A stretch of 64,000 nt of DNA from Nocardia inohanensis NBRC 100128 (GCF_001612945.1 NZ_BDBK01000015.1:62001-126000), one strand, 5' to 3'. Shown: positions 50,438 to 59,839, numbered from the stretch's first letter. The notes: generated by a model not told the origin, from the sequence alone. Made by a program: numbers and translations.

Positions 50438-50612
50438 CGAAAACTCCTCCCCCGGCGAATGAAACGACATGACTAGGGTTTTGCCCGGGGAAGACGAATT
50501 ATGCCGTATAGCAGGATATTTCGGACCGCCAGATCGGCCCCTGCGGCCACAACACGGTGACGGTTGGAGCACGGCCCGATTACGAGGGGAGTATCAACTC
50601 TCGAAACTCTCA

Positions 50613-50625
50613 GGGGCTTCGCCCC
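50613..50625. terminator. GGGGC-TTC-GCCCC hairpin in a GC-rich repeat
   Basis: A short perfect stem lies after the methyltransferase gene and before the LiaF-like gene. It is part of a longer degenerate repeat, 50608-50684, whose second unit carries another TTCGCC core at 50652-50657. It may stop methyltransferase transcription. Confidence 0.45.
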
Positions 50626-50703
50626 CGAACCCCCTCGGACCTGCTGAGGACTTCGCCTCGGAGCCTCCTCGGGCCTTGCGAGCGCGCCTCGTATCCGCGA
50701 CGA

Positions 50704-51672
50704 TCAGCGTCGGCCGATGAAAACGGTTGTGGCGCCGAGCATGTAGATGTCGTCGCGGTTGCCGATGAAGGTGTCGGCGTTCGCGTCGAGGAGGGCGTCG
50801 AGGGTGGTCTTGTCGGTTTCGTCGAGGTCGAGGGCGCGGTCGCGGAGGAAGCCCAGCCAGGCGATGACGCTCTCGCGGACCTCGGGGGCGGGCGGGGCGG
50901 GGTGGTCGGTGAGGACGCTGAAGGAGGTGACGTCGGTGAGGCCGGCGCGGGTGAGGGCGATGTTCCAGCCGTAGGGCATGGGGATGCTGCCGTCGATATC
51001 GGCGCGCATCTGGGCGAAACCGGCGTCGCGGGCGGCGAGCAAGCGGTCTTGCAGGCCGGGGCGGCCGATGCCGAGTTCCCAAGGCAGGCAACGGATCGGC
51101 AGGCCGCCTTCGGCGAGGGCGAGCCAGCCGCCGGGGCGCACCAGACCGGCCAGTCCGGCGGTGCCCGCCTGCTGATCGGGCAGGTGGTGGACCATGCGCG
51201 AGGCCCACACCAGGTCGGCGGCGGGCAGCCGCTCGGCCAGGTCGGGTGCGGCGGCATCGGCCTGGATGGCCTCGATGCGCACGCTGTCGTTCCCGTCCAG
51301 GGCGCGTTCGGCGGCTTCCCTTGCCACGTCCAGCAATTCGGGAGTGGCATCCACGATGATCAACCGTCCGCCGCCTCGCGCGGCGAGTTCCGCGGCGAAC
51401 GCGGCGCTCTGTCCACCGGCTCCGGCGCCGGCGTCCACGACGGTGGGCCGGCCGCCGCTCCCGTTCGGCAGCGCGATCAAGCGCCGGGCGATCTCGGCGT
51501 TGGTGGCCGCGGCCATGGCATCGTCGCGACGCAGATTGTCCAGCAGCTGGGTCCAGTCGATCCCGTCTTGGGTGTGACCGTGCCCGCCGGAGTGCCCGTG
51601 TCCATGGGAATGCCCGTGCCCATGAGAATGCCCGTGCGAATGCTGTCCGTGCTCATGCGTCTGTGCTCCCAT
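50704..51672 (-). CDS. SAM-dependent methyltransferase with His-rich N-terminal tail
   Basis: A 322-residue protein. Residues 6-33 are a stretch of alternating His and Gly with Ser (HSHGHSHGHGHSHGHGH pattern), a likely metal-binding tail. The class I methyltransferase fold follows, with motif I VDAGAGAGGQSAAF, the acidic end of strand 2 in IIVDATPELLD, and LVWASRMVHHLPDQ at motif IV. I do not recognise the substrate. No SAM-radical or metal-transport genes are adjacent. The His stretch is also a repetitive DNA segment with alternating GTG/CAT codons. Confidence 0.87.
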   Translation of the reverse strand: MGAQTHEHGQHSHGHSHGHGHSHGHGHSGGHGHTQDGIDWTQLLDNLRRDDAMAAATNAEIARRLIALPNGSGGRPTVVDAGAGAGGQSAAFAAELAARGGGRLIIVDATPELLDVAREAAERALDGNDSVRIEAIQADAAAPDLAERLPAADLVWASRMVHHLPDQQAGTAGLAGLVRPGGWLALAEGGLPIRCLPWELGIGRPGLQDRLLAARDAGFAQMRADIDGSIPMPYGWNIALTRAGLTDVTSFSVLTDHPAPPAPEVRESVIAWLGFLRDRALDLDETDKTTLDALLDANADTFIGNRDDIYMLGATTVFIGRR

Positions 51673-51758
51673 GCCCTCGACGCTAGCGAGTGCACGGGAA
51701 AACCCGACACTTCTTTTGCCGGTTCGGCAAATTCCGTGTCGGGTCCGGGGATCGGGGC

Positions 51759-53639
51759 TCAGGCCGCCGCGGGCTCGCTGACGTCGGCGAACTGGGTCCG
51801 ATACAACTCGGCGTAGCGGCCACCCGCGGCAAGCAGCTGGGTGTGGTCGCCGCGCTCCACAATGCGCCCGTGCTCGAGCACCACGATCTGATCGGCATTG
51901 CGAATGGTGGACAACCGGTGCGCGATCACCAGTGCGGTGCGCCCGTCGAGGGCTTCGGCCAGGGCTTCCTGCACGGCCGCCTCGGAGGTGGAGTCCAGCG
52001 ATGCGGTCGCCTCGTCCAGGATCACCACGCGCGGCTGCTTGAGCAGCAGTCGGGCGATGGTGAGCCGCTGCCGTTCACCGCCGGAGAGCCGGTACCCGCG
52101 CTCGCCGACCACGGTGTCCAGCCCGTCGGGCAGGGTGCTGATCAGGTCGTAGAGGCGGGCCCGCCGCAGCGCGTCCCAGATCTCGTCCTCGGTCGCTTCC
52201 GGCTGCGCCAGCAGCAGATTGGCGCGAATGGTCTCGTGGAACAGGTGCCCGTCCTGGGTGACCAGCCCGACCGTGGCCTGAATGGACTTGCCGGTCAGTT
52301 CGCGCACATCCTTGCCGCCCAGCCGCACCGCGCCGGAATCCACGTCGTACAGGCGCGAAACCAATTGCGCGATGGTGGATTTCCCGGCTCCCGAGGATCC
52401 GACCAGCGCCACCATCTGCCCGGGTTCGGCGCGCAGCGTGATCTCGTGCAGCACTTCCTCACCCCCGCGGGTGTCCAGCGTCGCCACATCCTCGAGCGAG
52501 GCGAGCGAGACCTTGCCGGCGGAGGGGTAACCGAAGCTCACCGCGTCCAGCTCGACCGCGACCGGGCCTGCGGGCACCTCGGTGGCGTCCGGAGCGTCCT
52601 GGATGAGCGGCTTCAGATCCAGGATCTCGAAGACCCGCTCGAAGCTCACCAGCGCCGACATGATGTCCACCCGCGCACTCGCGAGCGCGGTCAGCGGCGA
52701 GTACAACCGGGTGAGCAGCAGCGAAAGCGCCACCACCGCACCGGGTTCCAGCTTGCCCCGGAGCGCGAAGTAACCGCCGAGCCCGTACACCAGGGCCAGT
52801 GCCAGTGCCGAGACCAGCGTGAGCGCGGTGACGAACACGGTCTGCAACATGGCCGTGCGCACCCCGATATCGCGCACCCGCCCGGCCCGCGCCGCGAACT
52901 CCACCGACTCCTGCTGCGGCCGCCCGAACAGTTTCACCAGGGTCGCGCCCGGCGCGGAGAACCGCTCGGTCATCTGGGTGCTCATCGAGGCGTTGAGCCC
53001 CGCGGCCTCCCGTTGAATGGTGGCCAGCCGCTCTCCCATGCGCCGCGCCGGCACCACGAACACCGGGAGCAGCACCAGCGCCAGCAGCGTGATCTGCCAG
53101 GACAGCCGGAGCATGACGGCGAGGGTCAGGACCAGCGTCACCACATTGGTCACGACGCCCGACAGGGTGGAACTGAACGCCCGCTGCGCCCCGATAACGT
53201 CATTGTTGAGCCGGCTCACCAGTGCGCCGGTCCGGGTGCGTGTGAAGAAGGCGACCGGCATCCGCTGCACATGATCGAATACCGCGGTCCGCAAGTCGAA
53301 GATCAAACCCTCGCCGATGCGTGCCGACAGCAACCGGATGACCAGCCCGAGCCCCGCGTCCAGCACCGCCACCAGGGCGATCACCGCCGCGAGCGTGACC
53401 ACGGTCCGCACCGGACCGCCGCCCACGATGGCATCCACCACCTGTCCGGCCAGCACCGGCGTGGCCACCGCCAGCAGGGCCGACACGATACTGAAAACCA
53501 GGAAGGCCGCCAGCCGCCGATGATGCGCGTGCGCGAAGGCCAGAATCCGCTTCGCGGTCGCCAGCCGCAGCGGTCGCCGCTCGGTTGGCGCGTTCATCTG
53601 CCGATACAGCTGATTCCACGCCACGGATTCCATACTCAT
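51759..53639 (-). CDS. ABC transporter ATP-binding/permease protein (multidrug or lipid exporter half-transporter)
   Basis: A 626-residue exporter half with six membrane spans (residues about 40-330) fused to an ATPase domain (about 360-600). The ATPase shows Walker A VGSSGAGKST near 415, the signature LSGGERQRLTIARLLL, Walker B VVILDEATASLD and the switch histidine in IAHRLSTI. It should work as a homodimer. The substrate is unknown. AGGAG lies six bases before the ATG. Two operator-like inverted repeats in the upstream gap suggest regulation by a repressor or activator. Confidence 0.94.
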   Translation of the reverse strand: MSMESVAWNQLYRQMNAPTERRPLRLATAKRILAFAHAHHRRLAAFLVFSIVSALLAVATPVLAGQVVDAIVGGGPVRTVVTLAAVIALVAVLDAGLGLVIRLLSARIGEGLIFDLRTAVFDHVQRMPVAFFTRTRTGALVSRLNNDVIGAQRAFSSTLSGVVTNVVTLVLTLAVMLRLSWQITLLALVLLPVFVVPARRMGERLATIQREAAGLNASMSTQMTERFSAPGATLVKLFGRPQQESVEFAARAGRVRDIGVRTAMLQTVFVTALTLVSALALALVYGLGGYFALRGKLEPGAVVALSLLLTRLYSPLTALASARVDIMSALVSFERVFEILDLKPLIQDAPDATEVPAGPVAVELDAVSFGYPSAGKVSLASLEDVATLDTRGGEEVLHEITLRAEPGQMVALVGSSGAGKSTIAQLVSRLYDVDSGAVRLGGKDVRELTGKSIQATVGLVTQDGHLFHETIRANLLLAQPEATEDEIWDALRRARLYDLISTLPDGLDTVVGERGYRLSGGERQRLTIARLLLKQPRVVILDEATASLDSTSEAAVQEALAEALDGRTALVIAHRLSTIRNADQIVVLEHGRIVERGDHTQLLAAGGRYAELYRTQFADVSEPAAA

Positions 53640-53660
53640 CCCGCACTCCTCACCGGTCAG

Positions 53661-53673
53661 GGTTCAGTGAACC
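53661..53673. promoter_or_regulatory. Palindrome GGTTCAGTGAACC upstream of the ABC exporter gene
   Basis: A perfect 13-base palindrome (6-base arms) 22 bases before the exporter start on the minus strand. It is a candidate repressor site overlapping the 5' leader or promoter. Confidence 0.45.
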
Positions 53674-53694
53674 CCATGCCACCGACACTAGGAC

Positions 53695-53710
53695 CTCAAC
53701 AAAGGTTGAG
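53695..53710. promoter_or_regulatory. Inverted repeat CTCAAC-AAAG-GTTGAG upstream of the ABC exporter gene
   Basis: Perfect 6-base arms around four bases. The shape resembles MerR-type operators that sit between -35 and -10 boxes, which often control efflux pumps. No regulator gene is adjacent. Confidence 0.5.
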
Positions 53711-53735
53711 TTCAAGGGATTTCCCGACTCGCGGA

Positions 53736-53850
53736 CTCTCCGGGCTTCGCCCCCGAATCCCCAGGTACACGGGTCCGGTGTTCGCAGAGAGCGAACTTCC
53801 GGGCTTCGCCGCCGCTCCCTCGGATCCCGGTCTCGGTGTTCGCACGGTGC
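53736..53850. repeat. Degenerate tandem repeat with GGGCTTCGCC cores
   Basis: Two units of about 58 bases carry CCGGGCTTCGCC (53740-53751 and 53799-53810) and GGTGTTCGCA (53777-53786 and 53835-53844). A related GC-rich element occurs at 50608-50684. They lie in gaps after or before genes and contain no coding capacity I can support. Confidence 0.5.
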
Positions 53851-53914
53851 GAGCCGGCGGGTGTGTCGGCTGGAACGAGAAGATGGCCGGCGCTCACCCG
53901 CTTAGGCTGGCGGG

Positions 53915-56689
53915 GTGACGGGATCGCTGGAGCGGGCGCTGGGTGCGCGGCTGGCGGGCGAGGTCGATGCCTCGGCGCGGCGGCGTGCCGAGTACTCCTC
54001 CGATGCTTCCAACTATCGGGTGCTGCCGGCGGCCGTGGTGTTTCCGCGTTCCGAGGCGGATGTGGCCGAGGCGCTGGCGTTCGCGCGGCGCGAAGGGCTG
54101 TCGGTTACCGCGCGAGGCGCGGGAACCTCGGTGGCGGGCAATGCGATCGGCGCGGGGTTGGTGCTGGACTTCGGCCGGTACCTGAACGACATTCTCGAGC
54201 TCGATCCGGAGCGGCGGTGTGCCCGCGTGCGGCCGGGGGTGGTGCTGGCCGGATTGCAGCGGCAGGCAGCGGCGCACGGACTGCGGTTCGGTCCCGATCC
54301 CTCGACGCAGAATCGCTGCACCTTGGGCGGGATGATCGGCAACAATGCCTGCGGGCCACATGCGGTGGCCTGGGGGCGGACCTCCGATACCGTGCGCGAG
54401 CTGCGGATCCTCGACGGTTCGGGTGCGGAGCGGCGGCTGGCGGGGGAGTTGGCGGTGGTCCCCGGGCTGGCCGAGTTCACGCGCGCGAACCTCGCGCTCA
54501 TTCGCACCGAACTCGGGCGGTTCGAACGACAAGCCTCGGGCTACAGCCTGGAACATCTACTGCCGGAGCGTGGTTCGTCGGTCGCGCGAGCCTTCGTCGG
54601 CACCGAGGGCACTTGCGGCCTGCTGCTGGAGGCGACGCTCGACCTGGTTCCGCTGCCCGCCGCGACCATACTGGTGGTGCTCGGATATCCCGATATGCCC
54701 ACGGCCGCAGACGATATCGCCGCGGTGATGGCGGTCGGCCCGATCGCCGTGGAGGGCATGGACGCCCGGCTGGTCGATGTGGTGCGTACCCATCGCGGCG
54801 GTGTGCCCGAACTACCGGGCGGCGGTGGCTGGCTGCTCATCGAAATCGAGGGCGACACTGCGGAACACGCGCAGGACATCGCCCGCAAGCTGTGTGCTTC
54901 GGCGCACGCGTCGGACCACCGCATCGTCACCGACACCCTGGAGGCCAAGGCGCTGTGGGGGATTCGCGCCGATGGCGCGGGGCTCGCGGGGCGCACGCCC
55001 GATGGTCAGCCGGCCTGGCCCGGATGGGAAGACGCCGCCGTCCCGCCCGAACGACTCGGCGCTTACCTGCGCGAATTCACCGAGCTGACCCGTGCGCACG
55101 GTGTGGACGGCCTGCTCTACGGCCACTTCGGCGACGGCTGCATCCACGTACGGCTCGACCTGCCGATAGCCGATGCGCCACAACGCTTCCGGGCCTTCCT
55201 GGAGGAGGCCGCCCAGCAGGTGGTGCGGTTCGGCGGTTCACTCTCCGGTGAGCACGGCGACGGCCGGGCGCGCTCGGAACTCCTGCGCTTCATGTACTCC
55301 GAGCCGGCCTTGGCTGCCTTCGCCGGGTTCAAGGCGCTCTTCGACCCGGATGATGTTTTGAATCCGGGAATCCTGGTGCGTCCGCGCCCGATCGACACCG
55401 ATCTCCGGTTGGCGGGCGTGCGACCGCTGCCCATCGCCGACGGGTTCGCCTTCCCCGAGGACGGCGAGCTGAGCGCCGCCGTGCACCGCTGTGTCGGCAT
55501 CGGCAAATGCCGCGCCGACAATCACGCGGCCGGCGGCTTCATGTGCCCGTCCTTCCGGGCCACCGCCGATGAGAAGGACAGCACCCGCGGTCGCGCCCGC
55601 GTCCTGCAAGAGGTGGTGCGCGGCGCGCTCGACTGGCGCTCCGATGCCGTCGCCGAATCCCTCGATCTCTGCCTGTCCTGCAAGGCATGTGGCTCCGACT
55701 GCCCGGCCGGCGTGGATATGGCGACCTACAAGTCCGAGACGTTGTACCGCCGCTATCGAGGCAGATTGCGTCCCCGCGACCACTACTCCCTGGGCCGTCT
55801 CCCGCAATGGCTGGCCGCCGCGACCCGTCTTCCACGCCTGTTCAACCGTGCGGCCGCTATGGCCGGTCCGCGCCGGCTCGGTTTGCGCGCGGCGGGCATC
55901 GATCCACGTCGGCCCGTTCCCGCTTTGGCGCCCAGGAGTTTCCGGCGTTCCTGGCGGCAATCCCCGCGTCCGGTTCGACCGGCGGCCGCCACCCCGGTCA
56001 TGCTGTGGACAGACACCTTCACCGACGCCTTCGAACCGGAGATAGCCTGGGCGGCAGTCGAATTGCTGGAATCGCTCGGCCATGAAGTACGGATCCCCGA
56101 ACGCCGGGTCTGCTGCGGCCTGACCTGGATCACCACCGGCCAATTGGACGGCGCGCGAAAACGCCTGCGCGCCACGGTCGATGCCTTGGCCGAGCACGTT
56201 CGCGCGGGCGGGATCGTGGTCGGCCTGGAACCGTCGTGCACCGCGGCCCTGCGCGCGGATCTGCCCCGCCTGCTCCCGGACGATCCACGCGCCGCCGCGG
56301 TCGCCGCGGCCGTCCGCACGCTCGCCCAGTTCCTCGAATCCGATCCGGGCTGGCACCCGCCGGACCGCTCCGGAACCACGGTCCTGGTGCAGCCGCACTG
56401 CCACCAGCACGCCGAATTAGGTTTCGCCGCCGACCGCGCGCTGCTGGCGAAAACCGGTGCCACGGTTCGCGAAATCGCCGGATGCTGCGGGCTCGCCGGA
56501 AATTTCGGAATGCAATCCGGGCACTACGACATTTCGGTCGCGGTGGCCGAGAACGGGCTGTTGCCGGCGGTGCGGGACACGACCGCCGAGACGATTCTGC
56601 TGGCCGACGGTTTCTCCTGCCGCACCCAGGCCGACCAGCTCGCGGGCCGCACCGCCCGGCATCTCGCGCAGTTCCTGCGCGGGGACTAG
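53915..56689 (+). CDS. FAD-binding and 4Fe-4S oxidoreductase fusion (D-2-hydroxyacid dehydrogenase, YdiJ/GlcD-GlpC type)
   Basis: A 924-residue fusion. The FAD domain (residues 1-210, with RGAGTSVAGNAIG and PSTQNRCTLGGMIGNNACG) and FAD-oxidase C domain (to about 490) resemble GlcD. Two 4Fe-4S clusters follow (CVGIGKC region near 530 and CLSCKACGSDCPAGVDM near 590). The end holds two CCG domains (CCGLTW and CCGLAGNFGM) as in GlpC. This is the architecture of E. coli YdiJ, which acts on D-2-hydroxyglutarate; D-lactate is the other candidate. It starts at a GTG. Confidence 0.92.
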   Translation: MTGSLERALGARLAGEVDASARRRAEYSSDASNYRVLPAAVVFPRSEADVAEALAFARREGLSVTARGAGTSVAGNAIGAGLVLDFGRYLNDILELDPERRCARVRPGVVLAGLQRQAAAHGLRFGPDPSTQNRCTLGGMIGNNACGPHAVAWGRTSDTVRELRILDGSGAERRLAGELAVVPGLAEFTRANLALIRTELGRFERQASGYSLEHLLPERGSSVARAFVGTEGTCGLLLEATLDLVPLPAATILVVLGYPDMPTAADDIAAVMAVGPIAVEGMDARLVDVVRTHRGGVPELPGGGGWLLIEIEGDTAEHAQDIARKLCASAHASDHRIVTDTLEAKALWGIRADGAGLAGRTPDGQPAWPGWEDAAVPPERLGAYLREFTELTRAHGVDGLLYGHFGDGCIHVRLDLPIADAPQRFRAFLEEAAQQVVRFGGSLSGEHGDGRARSELLRFMYSEPALAAFAGFKALFDPDDVLNPGILVRPRPIDTDLRLAGVRPLPIADGFAFPEDGELSAAVHRCVGIGKCRADNHAAGGFMCPSFRATADEKDSTRGRARVLQEVVRGALDWRSDAVAESLDLCLSCKACGSDCPAGVDMATYKSETLYRRYRGRLRPRDHYSLGRLPQWLAAATRLPRLFNRAAAMAGPRRLGLRAAGIDPRRPVPALAPRSFRRSWRQSPRPVRPAAATPVMLWTDTFTDAFEPEIAWAAVELLESLGHEVRIPERRVCCGLTWITTGQLDGARKRLRATVDALAEHVRAGGIVVGLEPSCTAALRADLPRLLPDDPRAAAVAAAVRTLAQFLESDPGWHPPDRSGTTVLVQPHCHQHAELGFAADRALLAKTGATVREIAGCCGLAGNFGMQSGHYDISVAVAENGLLPAVRDTTAETILLADGFSCRTQADQLAGRTARHLAQFLRGD

Positions 56690-56788
56690 CTGCCGGGTGC
56701 GCGGTCGGATCTGCGCCAAGACTGTGGCCTGCGTCATGCCGAAACGGGTGCTTGTCTCGCGCCGGTATGCGGGGAGCACAATGGGCCG

Positions 56789-57721
56789 GTGACTTCCGCG
56801 CCGACCGCCACCGCCTGCACCCGCACGGTGCGGTCCGCGCGCCCCATCGACCTGGCGGCGACGGTCTCGCCGTTGCGGCGCGGGCTCGGCGATCCGTGTC
56901 ACAAGGAGACTCCCGACGGCGCGCACTGGCACGCCTCCCGGATGCCGAGCGGTCCGGTCACCTACCGGCTGCGGCAGGCGGATCGCCATACGGTCGACGC
57001 ACAGGCGTGGGGTCCGGGTGCCGAGGAGTTCCTCGAGCGGCTGCCCGTCATGCTGTGCCTGGACGAGGACCTCGAGGGCTTCGTCCCGGACCATCCCAAG
57101 ATCGCCGAGGCGCATCGCCTGAATCCGGGCCTGCGCATGCTGCGCACCGGCCTGGTGTGGGAATCGCTGGTGCCGTCCGTGCTGGAACAGAAGGTGCACA
57201 CCCGTACCGCGCACGCCTCGTGGCGGAAACTGGTGTGGCGCTATGGAACTCCCGCGCCCGGACCGGCGCCGGAGGGGCTGCGCCTGATGCCCGACGCCGA
57301 GACCTGGCGGCATATTCCGTCCTGGGTGTACCACCGCGCGAATGTGGAGCCGCAACGCTCGAAAACCATTGTGCTGGCGGCCCGTATCGCACCCAAGCTG
57401 GAGGAGGCCGCGGCGCTGAGCCCCGCCGACGCCGCCGCCAGATTGCGCACCGTGCCCGGTATCGGCATCTGGACCGCCGCCGAGATCGCCCAGCGCGCCT
57501 TCGGCGACCCGGATGCCCTCTCGGTCGGCGATTTCCATCTGGCCGCCATCGTCGGCTGGACCCTGCTGGGCCGCCCCATCGACGATGCCGCCATGGTCGA
57601 CTACCTGGAACCGCTACGCCCGCACCGTTATCGAGCGGTCCGCCTGCTCGGACTGGCCGGTTTCGCGCGCAAACCCAAGTTCGGTCCGCGCACCCCGTAC
57701 ACCGATCACAGTCGCATTTGA
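56789..57721 (+). CDS. DNA-3-methyladenine glycosylase II-like (AlkA, HhH-GPD family)
   Basis: A 310-residue base-excision repair glycosylase. The helix-hairpin-helix and GPD loop are visible in LRTVPGIGIWTAAEIAQRAFGDPDALSVGDFHL, where the Asp of VGD is the catalytic residue. A region preceding it, SLVPSVLEQKVHTRTAHASWRKLV, matches the family's helical core. The N-terminal domain carries the RPIDLAATVSPLRRG motif of this branch. It removes alkylated bases. It is a single gene that starts at a GTG, with the converging binding-protein gene ending 11 bases after it. Confidence 0.9.
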   Translation: MTSAPTATACTRTVRSARPIDLAATVSPLRRGLGDPCHKETPDGAHWHASRMPSGPVTYRLRQADRHTVDAQAWGPGAEEFLERLPVMLCLDEDLEGFVPDHPKIAEAHRLNPGLRMLRTGLVWESLVPSVLEQKVHTRTAHASWRKLVWRYGTPAPGPAPEGLRLMPDAETWRHIPSWVYHRANVEPQRSKTIVLAARIAPKLEEAAALSPADAAARLRTVPGIGIWTAAEIAQRAFGDPDALSVGDFHLAAIVGWTLLGRPIDDAAMVDYLEPLRPHRYRAVRLLGLAGFARKPKFGPRTPYTDHSRI

Positions 57722-57731
57722 CCGGCGGTTC

Positions 57732-59012
57732 TCACTCCTGGTCCAGCACCTCGTCGCCCGCCCGCCGCGCGCGTTCCAGCCCCGCCGCGACCGGTATCCG
57801 GCCCAGGAACATCTCGTCGAATACCGGCAGCATCGCCTGTAGCGCCGCCGGGAAGCCGGGCCCGCCGCCGGCGGATATCTGCCGGCCCCGCAGCACCTCG
57901 AAGAACGGCGACACATCCACGCCCTGCCGCGCCCAGTAGTCGCGATACACCAGCTGTTCCGAGACCACGGCGGGAATGCTCGCCCCATCCAGCCCGAGAT
58001 ACCTGTTCCCGGCGGCACTCCCGAGCCAGCCCAGCACCCGCCGCACCGCATCCGGATGCGCGGTAGCCGAATTGGCCGCGACTCCGACGGAATTGTTCGC
58101 GCTGACCCGCCCCTGTGGACCATTGGGGATAAGTGTGACCCCCCACCGGAATCCGGCGTTCTTCCGCACCGTCGCCAAATTGAAGGTGCCGGATTGGAAC
58201 AGCGGCATCCGCCCTTGCAGGAAGGCGTTCTTCGCGAAATCGCTGCTGCCGTTGGTATCCGCCGCCGACGGCGACAACCCCGCCGCGACCAGTCCCACCA
58301 GGTACTCGAACGCGTCCCGGCCCGGCGCGCTCGCGAACGCGAACCGACCGTTCTCCTGCATCTGGCCGCCGGCGGACCCGATATACGGCAACAGCAGTGA
58401 CTGGAAGTCGTCGGCCGCGTTGTACGGCCACGGTGCGACGGCCGTCATTCTGCGCAACAACGGACGGAAGTTATCCACAGCCGGGTCCGGATCCCATCGC
58501 GCCGAGGCCAGCTCCTGCGGCGCTACGCCCGCGGCGTCCAGCAGGTCCCGATTGAAGTAGACCGCACTGCCGCCGTCCACGAATTGCGGTACCGCCCACA
58601 GCTTCCCGCCCCGGGTGAACTGCGCGACCGCGAACCGATCCCAGGCCCGTGCCGCCTCCGCGCCGAGCTCCGCATCGACATCCAGCAGTTTCCCGCTGTC
58701 GGCGAAATCCTCGTAAAGGCTGGTCCAGAACAGATCGTCGGCGATCCCGCCCGCCACATCCAGTCGCAGCTTCCGCGCGTAGGAGGCCCACGGCACCACC
58801 GTGATCCGCACCTCCACATCCGGATTCGACCGCTCGAACTCGTCCAGCGAAGCCCGGTAGGCCGCTACGAAACTCTGATCCCAGATCCGCAACCGCACCA
58901 CGGTCCGCCCCGATGCCGCCCCGTCCCGCCCCAGCCACAGCGCCGCGCCGATCAGCAGCGCGATCACCACGAGGATCCCCAGCACCACCCGGGTCGATTC
59001 CTTGACCCTCAT
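57732..59012 (-). CDS. Extracellular sugar-binding protein of an ABC importer (membrane-anchored form)
   Basis: A 426-residue family 1 solute-binding protein. The N-terminal 28 residues form one hydrophobic span (VVLGILVVIALLIGAALWLG) with no lipobox cysteine, so the protein is either anchored by this span or released by signal peptidase. The mature part starts with VRLRIWDQSF and has sugar-binding protein motifs such as YARKLRLDVAGG and YIGSAGGQMQENG. The ATG overlaps the permease stop as ATGA. It closes the second importer cluster. Confidence 0.9.
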   Translation of the reverse strand: MRVKESTRVVLGILVVIALLIGAALWLGRDGAASGRTVVRLRIWDQSFVAAYRASLDEFERSNPDVEVRITVVPWASYARKLRLDVAGGIADDLFWTSLYEDFADSGKLLDVDAELGAEAARAWDRFAVAQFTRGGKLWAVPQFVDGGSAVYFNRDLLDAAGVAPQELASARWDPDPAVDNFRPLLRRMTAVAPWPYNAADDFQSLLLPYIGSAGGQMQENGRFAFASAPGRDAFEYLVGLVAAGLSPSAADTNGSSDFAKNAFLQGRMPLFQSGTFNLATVRKNAGFRWGVTLIPNGPQGRVSANNSVGVAANSATAHPDAVRRVLGWLGSAAGNRYLGLDGASIPAVVSEQLVYRDYWARQGVDVSPFFEVLRGRQISAGGGPGFPAALQAMLPVFDEMFLGRIPVAAGLERARRAGDEVLDQE

Positions 59013-59839
59013 TTCAGCCCCGTCCATGCGATCGACCGCAGCACCTGCCGCTGGAACACCACGAACAACACCACCAACGGCGCGACGGCCAAGGTGGTAG
59101 CCGCCATGATCAACGTCCATTGCGCGTTGTACTGGGTCTGCATATTCGCCGTGGCCACGGTCAGCACCTGCCACTTCTCCCCGCCGGCCGCGACCAACGG
59201 CCACATGAAGTTGTTCCACTGCGCCACCACGGTGATCACCGTCAAGGTAGCCAGGATCGGCCGGCTCATCGGCACCACCACATGCACCAGAATGTCGGCG
59301 GTGCTCGCCCCATCCATCCGGGCCGCATCAATCAACTCGCCCGGAATCGCCCGAAAGTACTGCCGCAACAGGAAGATCGCGTACGGGGACCCGAACACGA
59401 ACGGCAGCACCAGCGCCCAGAAGGTGTTCAACCACCCCACCTTCGCGAACATCAGATACAGCGGAATCAAGGTGACCGCCGACGGCACCATCATGGTGCC
59501 CAGATATACCCAGAACAGCACCTGCCGCCCCGGAAACTCGGTGCGCGCGAACGCATAAGCCGCCAGCACCGAGGTGAGCAACTGTCCACCGGTGATGCAC
59601 ACCGTCATCAACGCCGTGACCGCGACAGCCCGCCCGAGCCCCTGCTCGAGCACGGTCCGAAAGTTATCCAGCGTAACGGGATCCGGTGCAGCCAAAGCGG
59701 ATTCGGCCGCGAACTGCCGGGGCGTCTTCAATGCCGTGAACGCCCCCAGCACCAGCGGCGCGACCGTCAGCAACGCCCCGCCCAGCAGCACCAGATAGGC
59801 CGCCCCCGACCGCACCAGCCTCCGCACCTCAGTACTCAT
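59009..59839 (-). CDS. Carbohydrate ABC transporter permease (MalG type)
   Basis: A 276-residue permease with six membrane spans and the EAA loop ELIDAARMDGASTADILVHVVVP, which should contact an ATPase. It belongs to the CUT1 group. It overlaps the upstream permease gene by 11 bases and the downstream binding-protein gene by four, so the three genes are translationally linked. No ATPase gene is near. Confidence 0.93.
   Translation of the reverse strand: MSTEVRRLVRSGAAYLVLLGGALLTVAPLVLGAFTALKTPRQFAAESALAAPDPVTLDNFRTVLEQGLGRAVAVTALMTVCITGGQLLTSVLAAYAFARTEFPGRQVLFWVYLGTMMVPSAVTLIPLYLMFAKVGWLNTFWALVLPFVFGSPYAIFLLRQYFRAIPGELIDAARMDGASTADILVHVVVPMSRPILATLTVITVVAQWNNFMWPLVAAGGEKWQVLTVATANMQTQYNAQWTLIMAATTLAVAPLVVLFVVFQRQVLRSIAWTGLK

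Noticed and set aside
50763..51208. Arg/Pro-rich open frames opposite the methyltransferase gene
   Set aside because: They are codon-shadow frames in high-GC DNA without any start signal or recognisable domain.
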